In this document: positions 14,401 to 19,912 of the stretch, piece by piece
Position numbering within the stretch: the first letter of the stretch is position 1
How the letters are laid out: the number at the start of each line of letters is the position of its first letter
Source: a virus
Strand: one strand, 5' to 3'
DNA: 20,177 nt
Virus record (IMG/VR): IMGVR_UViG_3300042375_000551
Coordinates: 1-20,177 of that record
Notes under the pieces: generated by a model
Told to the model about the DNA's origin: nothing
The model's database searches: none
Seen by the model: the letters and a program-made list of their open reading frames with translations, nothing else
Translations under genes and position numbers: made by a program

Positions 14401-14601
14401 GTTTCTTTCCTAAGTAGTTCAAATGCAAGCATGTTACCCTGTTACTGATAGTATTCCCTTTAATAAAGTATAAAATAGAATATAGGCGTGATGCGCGCGA
14501 GGAGCGTACGCGTGGCGCCTATAGAAAACGCGTTGTTTCCGGAAACTAAGGAAACACGAGAAACGCTAAAGAACCTGAACCCAGTCGCCGAACTAAGAAT
14601 T
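14401..14601. other. AT-rich, repeat-bearing intergenic region, origin candidate
   Basis: A 70-base AT-rich tract (about 14415-14485) is followed by a 12-bp palindrome GTTTCCGGAAAC (14535-14546). Three GAAAC direct repeats follow at exactly nine-base spacing (14542, 14551, 14560). The location directly after the primase-helicase gene fits a replication origin with an unwinding element and iterons. An operator for the next gene set is the alternative. Confidence 0.4.
14453..14481 (+). promoter_or_regulatory. Putative promoter E
   Basis: ATTCCC (14453-14458) and TAGAAT (14476-14481) are separated by 17 bases, and a GTG at 14488 lies six bases after the second box. The CCC-containing upstream box is at almost the same distance as in copies C and D. 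If this promoter is leaderless, the gene below starts at 14488 rather than 14602. Confidence 0.4.
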
Positions 14602-14940
14602 ATGACCCTTGATTTAACCAACCTCACAAAGGCAGACGTGTATGCTGCCGCTCAAGACCTAGCAATGCGCCTAGAAAGGCAGATTGCACTAACTGAAGCC
14701 CTACGCAGCGAGAACACCGCACTGGCATCCCGGCCATGCTTCTCGTGCGACATGATCGTGCCCGAGCGAATCCGGGCGCTGACAGAACGGGTAACCCTTC
14801 TCGAAGCCGAACTCCGGGGGGCGCTGTGTATGCTCGACCTCGTAAAGGCGGAGCCGGGGAGCCTATATTTAGGAACCGTCGAGGAATTTACCCGCGACAG
14901 AAACGAACTAAACGAGAACTTCAAAAGGCTAACGAAATGA
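14602..14940 (+). CDS. Hypothetical coiled-coil protein, 112 residues
   Basis: From ATG 14602 the protein has a helical N-terminus (LTKADVYAAAQDLAMRLERQIALTEALRSENTALA), a CFSC pair in the middle, then a second coiled coil (RIRALTERVTLLEAELRGAL) and a charged end. An alternative GTG/ATG start at 14488/14491 would add 37-38 residues and is favoured only if promoter E is leaderless. This is probably a structural or scaffolding-like early protein. It opens a run of seven overlapping small genes. No family is recognised. Confidence 0.5.
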   Translation: MTLDLTNLTKADVYAAAQDLAMRLERQIALTEALRSENTALASRPCFSCDMIVPERIRALTERVTLLEAELRGALCMLDLVKAEPGSLYLGTVEEFTRDRNELNENFKRLTK

Positions 14941-15248
14941 CCGACGAACAAATCAACCAGGCCATCGCTGAGGCGTGCGGCATCGTCGGGAAAAACGAGT
15001 ATGGCCCGCTGTACCAGACCCCAGACGGCTGGGTCGTGGACTGCCCTCAGTTTGCAACCGACCTAAACGCGATGCATGAGGCTGAGAAGGTTCTTGCACC
15101 TAAAAATTGGAACCGTTTCTCTGAAAAGTGGTGGGATTATTACCATCACCTTTTGGATGGCGATGTTCACAAAACAATCCACGCAACAGCCCGCCAACGC
15201 GCAGAGGCTTTCCTAAGGACGCTTGGCAAATGGGAGGAGGGACAATGA
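14937..15248 (+). CDS. Phage ABA-sandwich-like small protein, copy 1
   Basis: ATG 14937 overlaps the upstream stop as ATGA and gives 103 residues. The sequence TDEQINQAIAEACG ... FATDLNAMHEAEKVL ... HATARQRAEAFLRTLGKWEEG is the pattern of small phage proteins assigned to the ABA-sandwich type: an N-terminal helix, a DLNAMHEAEK block and a C-terminal RQRAEAFLR helix. Function is not established in this family. The gene at 15487 is a clear paralogue, sharing the start, the LNAMHEAEKV block and the last 20 residues almost exactly. Confidence 0.65.
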   Translation: MTDEQINQAIAEACGIVGKNEYGPLYQTPDGWVVDCPQFATDLNAMHEAEKVLAPKNWNRFSEKWWDYYHHLLDGDVHKTIHATARQRAEAFLRTLGKWEEGQ

Positions 15249-15469
15249 AATCTATCCGCTGGGATAAAAACACGATCATCACGGTTTGCGACTTGGCCGA
15301 CCAAAAAATCACCGTGAACGGCAAGGTGTGGCGGTTTGACTACGACAGGCGTCTTGGTCCGCTTTGGCTCAGAAAAGACGGCAGCGAGCGGCGGTGTCAG
15401 AGCCCAAATAAAGCCGTTTGGACAGCGTTTGAGCAGTGGCGAATTGAACACGAATTGAACACAAATTGA
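15245..15469 (+). CDS. Hypothetical protein, 74 residues, ends inside tandem repeats
   Basis: The start ATG 15245 overlaps the previous stop and has a clear Shine-Dalgarno-like GGAGGAGGG seven bases upstream. The sequence contains a WRFDYDRRLGPLWLRKDGSERRCQSPNKAVWTAFEQW block of alternating aromatic and basic residues, likely a small beta fold followed by a helix. Its last five residues (ELNTN) and stop are encoded by the 11-bp repeat array, so a change in repeat number would alter this end. It sits between two paralogous genes. Function unknown. Confidence 0.55.
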   Translation: MKSIRWDKNTIITVCDLADQKITVNGKVWRFDYDRRLGPLWLRKDGSERRCQSPNKAVWTAFEQWRIEHELNTN

Positions 15470-15486
15470 ACACGAATTGAACACAA
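15443..15486 (+). repeat. Four tandem 11-bp repeats ending at a start codon
   Basis: ATTGAACACGA and ATTGAACACAA alternate in four perfect units at 15443, 15454, 15465 and 15476. The next base is the A of ATG at 15487. The unit is not a multiple of three and equals about one helical turn. The array holds the stop codon of the upstream gene and is the whole leader of the next one. Confidence 0.85.
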
Positions 15487-15819
15487 ATGACCGACAAACA
15501 AATCAACGCGGCCATTGCGCGAGAGTGCGGGTGGACGGAGATTAGAGAAAATCTTGTTGGCAAGGCGCCTGGCGAAACAGCCAACAGGGTAATGTTTTTG
15601 CCAAACTACTGCGGCTGCCTAAACGCCATGCATGAGGCGGAGAAAGTGTACATGAACACGCCGGAAAAAAAAATTCAAATCCTAGTTCAGATCCTAGAAT
15701 GGTGGCTTGATGCAGTAGTACAAAAGCGATCTAAAGGAACTCCAATATGGCACGCAACTGCCCGCCAGCGTGCAGAGGCTTTTCTAAGGACGCTAGACAA
15801 ATGGGAGGAGGGGGAATGA
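15487..15819 (+). CDS. Phage ABA-sandwich-like small protein, copy 2
   Basis: The 110-residue protein is paralogous to the gene at 14937. Both start MTD(E/K)QIN and share the LNAMHEAEKV block and the end HATARQRAEAFLRTL(G/D)KWEEG. This copy has a longer middle part (NTPEKKIQILVQILEWWLDAVVQKRSKG) that may replace a loop. The start ATG directly follows four 11-bp repeats instead of a Shine-Dalgarno. The paralogy points to local gene duplication, with the intervening 74-residue gene either captured or carried along. Function unknown. Confidence 0.65.
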   Translation: MTDKQINAAIARECGWTEIRENLVGKAPGETANRVMFLPNYCGCLNAMHEAEKVYMNTPEKKIQILVQILEWWLDAVVQKRSKGTPIWHATARQRAEAFLRTLDKWEEGE

Positions 15820-16034
15820 GCACAGATCCAAACCACATTAGAATGATTAATGATGCACGCTGCGATTGCGGCGATCCTTGTATTCTCAATTCCGATTTGG
15901 ACGAGGCAGAAGCCAGAATTGAAAAGCTGGAAGTTGTACTCAAACGCATTCGAGACAGTGAATTTCCGCAAAGTGGATCTGCTACTGACCGCATGGACGC
16001 GGTGCGGGCAATAGCACGGGAGGCACTAGAATGA
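15816..16034 (+). CDS. Small coiled-coil hypothetical protein, 72 residues
   Basis: ATG 15816 overlaps the previous stop and follows GGAGGAGGGGG, a strong Shine-Dalgarno-like run. A Cys-containing N-terminus (DARCDCGDPCILN) is followed by a coiled coil (DEAEARIEKLEVVLKRIRD) and the ending MDAVRAIAREALE. The next gene shares the LxxxLxRIRD and RxIAxEAL blocks, so these two are paralogous. This style is common in short phage genes of the early region. The three Cys residues near the start could bind a metal, but a fourth ligand is not obvious. Function unknown. Confidence 0.55.
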   Translation: MSTDPNHIRMINDARCDCGDPCILNSDLDEAEARIEKLEVVLKRIRDSEFPQSGSATDRMDAVRAIAREALE

Positions 16035-16219
16035 CTTGGAAAGAGAAATACCGGCGTGATCCTGATTTGGCTGAGTCAATAATTGAGACACTTAGGCAAA
16101 ATCTCAAAGACGCAGAGAAGCGTGCTGAGATGCTGGCGTTTGCACTGGAACGCATCCGAGATTATCATGGAAATTGGGCACTAAGCATGCGGCAAATTGC
16201 ACAGGAGGCACTAAAATGA
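16031..16219 (+). CDS. Small coiled-coil hypothetical protein, 62 residues
   Basis: The start overlaps the previous stop as ATGA and follows the sequence CACGGGAGGCACTAGA, with GGGAGG as a Shine-Dalgarno. The product is almost entirely helical (LAESIIETLRQNLKDAEKRAEMLAFALERIRD) and closes with MRQIAQEALK. The shared blocks LERIRD and IAxEAL show it is a paralogue of the 72-residue protein before it. Function unknown. Confidence 0.55.
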   Translation: MTWKEKYRRDPDLAESIIETLRQNLKDAEKRAEMLAFALERIRDYHGNWALSMRQIAQEALK

Positions 16220-16398
16220 AACCCATCGAACGCTTAGAAAACCATTACCTCATCGAGGCGCTCAAGATGCACCTGCAAGAGGCCAAGGCGCGCGCATTGC
16301 GAGCAGAGGCCAGGGCGGCAGCACTTGAGGGGCAGATGCGCCGAGAGGGCTGGACACAGGAGGACCTTGACAGTGTGCAGCCTAGTGTGCATCACTGA
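16216..16398 (+). CDS. Small Ala/Arg-rich helical hypothetical protein, 60 residues
   Basis: ATG 16216 overlaps the previous stop and follows ACAGGAGGCACTAAA, a nearly exact copy of the Shine-Dalgarno context of the previous gene. The product forms a long helix (LIEALKMHLQEAKARALRAEARAAALEGQMRREG) and ends in a short variable tail. Similarity to its neighbours is limited to style. It is the last gene before the structured non-coding stretch. Function unknown. Confidence 0.5.
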   Translation: MKPIERLENHYLIEALKMHLQEAKARALRAEARAAALEGQMRREGWTQEDLDSVQPSVHH

Positions 16399-16646
16399 TG
16401 GCCTACTTCCGCGACACCTGCGTGGCTTCGACCTTTTCGGGGCTAAAAGTGGTGCGACAGACTGGAGAGTCAGCCATGGTCGACAACTGACTTGTGAGTT
16501 GTGGGGAACGCAGTCCTTACCGGCGTGACAGTCGGGAGAGACCGGCACGAACTCGGCCAGAGTGTGCGAGTCCTGCCGCACACAAAACGATAGCGGGACT
16601 GGGAACGCCGCATGCTAGGCGTGACAGCCGGAGAGACGGCAACACA
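16399..16646 (+). ncRNA. Structured gene-free stretch with three copies of a hairpin motif
   Basis: No credible gene covers this DNA. The sequence GGYGYGACAG occurs at 16451, 16522 and 16618. Each copy is followed by a small hairpin with a GGAGAG-type loop: GACTG/CAGCC around GAGAGT (imperfect), GTCGG/CCGGC around GAGAGA, GCCG/CGGC around GAGAGA. Further hairpins lie at 16409-16425, 16483-16502 and 16562-16583 (seven pairs). It may be a structured RNA ending in the tRNA-like gene below, or DNA-level terminase binding sites. Confidence 0.5.
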
Positions 16647-16747
16647 TTCCCAGTAGCTCAGTCGGTAGAGCAGCGCTCCCTCAAGGCTAAGGGCCAAAAT
16701 GCTGGGACAAAGCGCAGGCCGTACAGTTCGAGTCTGTACCTGGGAGC
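16647..16747 (+). tRNA. tRNA-like gene with an oversized anticodon loop
   Basis: A seven-pair acceptor stem TTCCCAG (16647-16653) with CTGGGAG (16740-16746) is followed by TA and a normal D-arm GCTC/GAGC with AGTCGGTA loop. The anticodon stem GCGCT (16673-16677) with AGCGC (16711-16715) closes a loop of 33 bases instead of seven. The T-arm has the standard TTCGAGT loop but a six-pair stem (GTACAG/CTGTAC). No CCA is encoded and a T-run follows. A normal anticodon cannot be assigned; CTC is the nearest candidate but position 33 is C. Either a processed insertion-bearing tRNA or a tRNA mimic is possible. Confidence 0.5.
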
Positions 16748-16757
16748 CTTTTTCAAA

Positions 16758-17096
16758 ATGATTGACGACGCCGATTATTCCGCCGCCTGCGATGACCTAG
16801 CCGACCTTGGCCTGACCGAGGACCAGATCGACGACGTTTGGCGCTGGCACAGGGTCACAGCACGACGCCAGGCTCAGACGGCAGGAGGCGTGGCTGTCGT
16901 GCGCCTCTTGACGTACATGCTCACTGGACACAAGGACAGCAACCTGCACTTGCGACTTGTAGGGTTGGCCTTCGGTGTAGGCATGGGGCACATCACCGGG
17001 CACGAGCACCAGGCTGCCGCTGCGCACGCACTGGGGGTGAGTCGGCAAGCTGTGGCTGATGCTGGAGAGAGGGCCAGAAAAGCGATTCTGGGGTAG
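16758..17096 (+). CDS. Putative HTH-containing protein, 112 residues
   Basis: The chosen start is ATG 16758, just after the tRNA-like gene's T-run; a longer frame begins at 16494 but would read through the tRNA-like gene and the repeats. The N-terminal half is acidic and helical (DLADLGLTEDQIDDVWRWHRV). The C-terminal end (GHEHQAAAAHALGVSRQAVADAGERARK) has the helix-turn-helix pattern AAxxLGVSRQAVxxxxxRA. It could regulate the packaging operon or help terminase find DNA, given its place upstream of the small terminase gene. No family is recognised with certainty. Confidence 0.6.
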   Translation: MIDDADYSAACDDLADLGLTEDQIDDVWRWHRVTARRQAQTAGGVAVVRLLTYMLTGHKDSNLHLRLVGLAFGVGMGHITGHEHQAAAAHALGVSRQAVADAGERARKAILG

Positions 17097-17099
17097 GGT

Positions 17100-17151
17100 G
17101 CCTCCCCCGGGGGAAGGAGTCTCCTACAGGGGGTTTTCATCGGGGTGAGGC
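17100..17151 (+). other. Highly GC-paired segment with 12-bp palindrome, cos candidate
   Basis: TCCCCCGGGGGA (17103-17114) is a perfect palindrome. The larger segment can also fold so that GCCTCCCCCG (17100-17109) pairs with CGGGGTGAGGC (17141-17151) with one bulge. The site lies about 150 bases before the small terminase gene, the position where lambda-like phages have their cohesive-end site. A cos role is inferred from position and symmetry only. Confidence 0.3.
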
Positions 17152-17173
17152 CAAGGACGCTTGCCCTTTTTTT
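17149..17173 (+). terminator. Intrinsic terminator before packaging genes
   Basis: CAAG (17152-17155) pairs with CTTG (17160-17163) around GACG, extended by GG/CC across one mismatch, and seven T follow (17167-17173). It would end transcripts from the HTH gene and the structured region. Confidence 0.55.
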
Positions 17174-17202
17174 GTGCAATCGGCAAAAAACGCCCATAGG
17201 CC

Positions 17203-17246
17203 ACCAGACTGGTAGGGTATTGACCGGCAATATCTGCCGGTATACT
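17203..17246 (+). promoter_or_regulatory. Promoter F with operator-like inverted repeats for packaging operon
   Basis: TTGACC (17220-17225) and TATACT (17241-17246) are -35 and -10-like boxes with 15 bases between. The spacer is largely the inverted repeat CCGGCA/TGCCGG (17224-17229, 17235-17240), and a second one, ACCAG/CTGGT, lies at 17203-17213. A repressor bound there would block the promoter. The GTG start of the small terminase gene lies only eight bases past the -10 box. Confidence 0.6.
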
Positions 17247-17254
17247 ACTGCGTT

Positions 17255-17755
17255 GTGGCAAATCAGAATAAAGGCTCATCGTATTCCAAAGTCGCCAAAC
17301 ATTTTGGCGTAAGCGCTTCCTCTGTGCAGTTTTGGGAAAAGCACGGCTTTGACAGGGACTGGTCTACGGAAGAGCAAGAAGCGTGGCGCAAGACCTATAC
17401 GAAAGACCGCATCATAGAGCCTCCATTGCGCAGGAAGAAGCTGGAGTCACTTAGCCCGGCAACTACTGCCGAGCCGGTGCTCGACTACAAAGAGGCACGG
17501 ACGCAAAAGCTGGCGAAGGAGATCGAACGCCTCTCTATCATCATCGGCCGCGAGAAAGGCGAACTGGTGCCCGCCGCTGACATGCGAGAGACCGCGACGC
17601 GGGTAGTCTCTGTCTGGTGCTCTGAACTGGACGCACTGGTGGGGGATCTCCCTGGGCAGTTGGCGGGACTGACCGAGGCCGAGATCCAGCCAAAGCTGCG
17701 AAGCCGCATCGAGCTGCTCAAAGCCAACGCACGGGAGGGCTTTTCCAATTTGTGA
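17255..17755 (+). CDS. Terminase small subunit, Nu1-like
   Basis: The protein has 166 residues with a GTG start. The N-terminus carries a helix-turn-helix (SYSKVAKHFGVSASSVQFWEKHGFD). A central coiled-coil and linker region follows (DYKEARTQKLAKEIERLSIIIGREKGELVPAADMRE), then a helical C-terminal part that should contact the large subunit. The REKGELVP motif after the coiled coil is typical of Nu1-type small terminases. It recognises the packaging site on concatemeric DNA. The gene ends four bases inside the large-subunit start. Confidence 0.8.
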   Translation: MANQNKGSSYSKVAKHFGVSASSVQFWEKHGFDRDWSTEEQEAWRKTYTKDRIIEPPLRRKKLESLSPATTAEPVLDYKEARTQKLAKEIERLSIIIGREKGELVPAADMRETATRVVSVWCSELDALVGDLPGQLAGLTEAEIQPKLRSRIELLKANAREGFSNL

Positions 17756-19530
17756 ACCCGATTGCTGACGGTTCCTGCATCGGCATCCGACTCGCCTACA
17801 CCGGCGACCCTTTGGACTGGTTAGAGAGCAATGTTCGTTTCCCGCACTCGTCGCGCTCCACGCATTTTGACCGGCAAACCGCCCCCTGGTGGAACGCGGT
17901 GTTTGCCGACTTTGCCGACCCCTCCTGTCGGCAGACATTCGTCCAAGCCTGCACCGGCGCAGGTAAGAGCACCGCACTAGAGGCGCTGGTGTGCTGGGCG
18001 GTGGCTCAACAGCCTGGGCCGATGCTGTCCATTACCCAGACCGACGCCACATCGGCCGAGTGGATGGCAACCAGGTTAATGCCGGTGCTCAACGCCTGCG
18101 AACCGCTGCGGGGACTGATGCCAACCAACCGGCATCACACCAAGAAGGACGGCATTTATTTTCCTCACATGCCGCTGATGCTTGGCGGTGCCAACACCAG
18201 CAACGCGCAGGAAAAGTCCGTGCAAGTGCTTTTTCTTGACGAGTGCTGGCAGTATTCCGACCTCATCACGCAGTTCAAAAAGCGCTTGCACGACCGCTGG
18301 AACGGCTACGCGCTGCTGACCTCGCAGAGCTTTGAGGAGCCTCACCAGCTCACCGAGGAGTGGAGGTCGGGCGAGGAGTTCCAATGGTGCCATCGGTGCC
18401 CGGGGTGCAGTGAGTGGGTCAAACCGGCGTGGGTGGACATTAAGTACGAGGAGGCCAAAAACGAGAACGGCGAGTGGAACTGGGGCGCGCTGGTCAAAAC
18501 GGTGCGCCATGAGTGCCCCCACTGCGGGCACGTCACACCAGACACGACGGCAGCGCGGCGGGCGTTGACCCAGCGCAGCGAGTGGAGGACAGAGGGAAAT
18601 GACCACGTCGAGGGCTACCGCTCCCGGCGCGTGTCCGCCCAGTCCGTTTACTGGATCCGGTGGGCCGACCTGGTGATTCAGTGGTGCCAGGCGTCCGACG
18701 CTCGACACCTCGGGGTGCTGCAGCCCACCAAAGATTTCCGCATGCAGCGCTTGGCCGAACCGTGGAAGCAGGAGGAAGAACTGCCGGCGCTTGAACTGGA
18801 GGCGTCCGAGTATTTTACAAACGAGTGGCAAGATGGCCGGCCAATGCCAGACGAGGCCGCACGGGTTTTTACCGTGGACTGCCAGCAAGATCATTATTGG
18901 GGCATCTGCCGCGTCTGGCTTAAGGACGGGCACAGCAGGCTGCTGTGGGCGGGCAAGATCCTAACCGTGGACCAGCTCCGCGAGATTCAGACTCGGCTCA
19001 AGGTGCCTGACAAGCGCACGCTGCTGGACGCTGGCAACTCGTTTCACGGGCGAATTTACGACACTTGTGCGCGCTACGGGTGGACGGCGCTCATCGGGCG
19101 CGCAGAAGATCAATTCACCGTGAGAGGGCCTGATGGCAAACCGATTCGCCGGTATTACTCGGCACCGGATCGGGTAGTGGCTCCGACGTACAAAGACCAG
19201 CACGGCAAACGCGTGTTCGTCACCTTCTTCTACTGGTCGTCAGATCCGATTAAGGACATCCTCGCAAACTTGCGAAATACTGGCTCTCCGGTGTGGGAAT
19301 TTCCACAGGACGCACCGCCCGAGTATGTCCGGCACCTCAACAGCGAGCGTAAACGCGCTACGGTAGACAAACGCAGCAAGAAGACCCGACTCCGGTGGAC
19401 CGCTACAGGGCGCCCAAACCACATGTGGGATGCCGAGGCCATGAACGTGCTGGCCGCCCAGATCCTTGGTATCCTACCGGATATGGCGAGCACAGCACCA
19501 GAGGTTGACGACCCCGCGCCGACAGAGTAG
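17752..19530 (+). CDS. Terminase large subunit, GpA family
   Basis: The protein has 592 residues with a GTG start overlapping the small subunit's stop. Walker A ACTGAGKST has K72; Walker B VLFLDE has D163 and E164. A zinc ribbon-like pair CxxC occurs near residue 220 (CHRCPGC) and CPHCG near residue 260. The RNase H-like nuclease acids appear as D376 (VDCQQD), D426 (LLDAGNS) and D560 (HMWDAEAM). These are the ATP-driven translocase and cohesive-end-cutting nuclease of GpA terminases. The protein docks at the portal and packages DNA into the prohead. Confidence 0.9.
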   Translation: MNPIADGSCIGIRLAYTGDPLDWLESNVRFPHSSRSTHFDRQTAPWWNAVFADFADPSCRQTFVQACTGAGKSTALEALVCWAVAQQPGPMLSITQTDATSAEWMATRLMPVLNACEPLRGLMPTNRHHTKKDGIYFPHMPLMLGGANTSNAQEKSVQVLFLDECWQYSDLITQFKKRLHDRWNGYALLTSQSFEEPHQLTEEWRSGEEFQWCHRCPGCSEWVKPAWVDIKYEEAKNENGEWNWGALVKTVRHECPHCGHVTPDTTAARRALTQRSEWRTEGNDHVEGYRSRRVSAQSVYWIRWADLVIQWCQASDARHLGVLQPTKDFRMQRLAEPWKQEEELPALELEASEYFTNEWQDGRPMPDEAARVFTVDCQQDHYWGICRVWLKDGHSRLLWAGKILTVDQLREIQTRLKVPDKRTLLDAGNSFHGRIYDTCARYGWTALIGRAEDQFTVRGPDGKPIRRYYSAPDRVVAPTYKDQHGKRVFVTFFYWSSDPIKDILANLRNTGSPVWEFPQDAPPEYVRHLNSERKRATVDKRSKKTRLRWTATGRPNHMWDAEAMNVLAAQILGILPDMASTAPEVDDPAPTE

Positions 19531-19587
19531 ATTGGCCGCTCAACCAATCAACCCGAAAGGTGCGACTGGGCGAGACAACGGAAAATG

Positions 19588-19621
19588 ACCCGGCTCTGCG
19601 TGTGCAGATGTCCGGGTTTTT
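19588..19621 (+). terminator. Intrinsic terminator after large terminase gene
   Basis: ACCCGG (19588-19593) pairs with CCGGGT (19612-19617), and TCTGC/GCAGA form an inner stem with a GTGT loop. A five-T run (19617-19621) follows. It divides the terminase genes from the head genes. Confidence 0.8.
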
Positions 19622-19645
19622 CCTTGTCCCGGGAAGCTTAAATAG

Positions 19646-19912
19646 ATGGCTCCCGATCAAAAGTTACTCCTGCAAGTTTTCCTCACGCGGGACGTGGCAG
19701 AGTTGCGCGCCATCGTGGCAAGTAAGTTTGACCTAGTGCTGGCGGGCAAAAGCTCTTTGGTTTCGTCGTCTATCGACGGCGCCGCGTTCCAGTTTAATGT
19801 GGGCGGCACTCTGTCCCCGCTGGACGTGGTAATGCTGGCACAGCAGGCTCTTAATTACAAAGCCGCGGGCATCAGCGCGCCGGTGCGCAGGACTCAGGCG
19901 TATTTCATATGA
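19646..19912 (+). CDS. Small head-completion-like protein, possible gpW
   Basis: The product has 88 residues between the large terminase and portal genes, the place of gpW in lambda. It has an N-terminal helical stretch (LLLQVFLTRDVAELRAIVASK) and a beta pair (SSSIDGAAFQFNVGG) followed by a helix (SPLDVVMLAQQALNYKAAG), which resembles the gpW order of helix, beta hairpin, helix. A possible Shine-Dalgarno GGAAG lies upstream. gpW-type proteins join the head to the tail. The call is from position, size and pattern and is not certain. Its stop overlaps the portal start. Confidence 0.5.
   Translation: MAPDQKLLLQVFLTRDVAELRAIVASKFDLVLAGKSSLVSSSIDGAAFQFNVGGTLSPLDVVMLAQQALNYKAAGISAPVRRTQAYFI

Noticed and set aside
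15443-15486. CRISPR-like array
   Set aside because: The 11-bp units are contiguous with no spacers and no cas genes are nearby.
16394-16425. CTGATG resembling a hammerhead ribozyme core
   Set aside because: The required CTGATGA and GAAA elements and helix arrangement are not present.
16494-16757. N-terminal extension of the HTH protein frame
   Set aside because: It would translate through the tRNA-like gene and the repeat hairpins; the ATG at 16758 is a natural start.
18076-18933. 285-residue minus-strand frame
   Set aside because: It lies entirely within the large terminase gene and lacks recognisable motifs.
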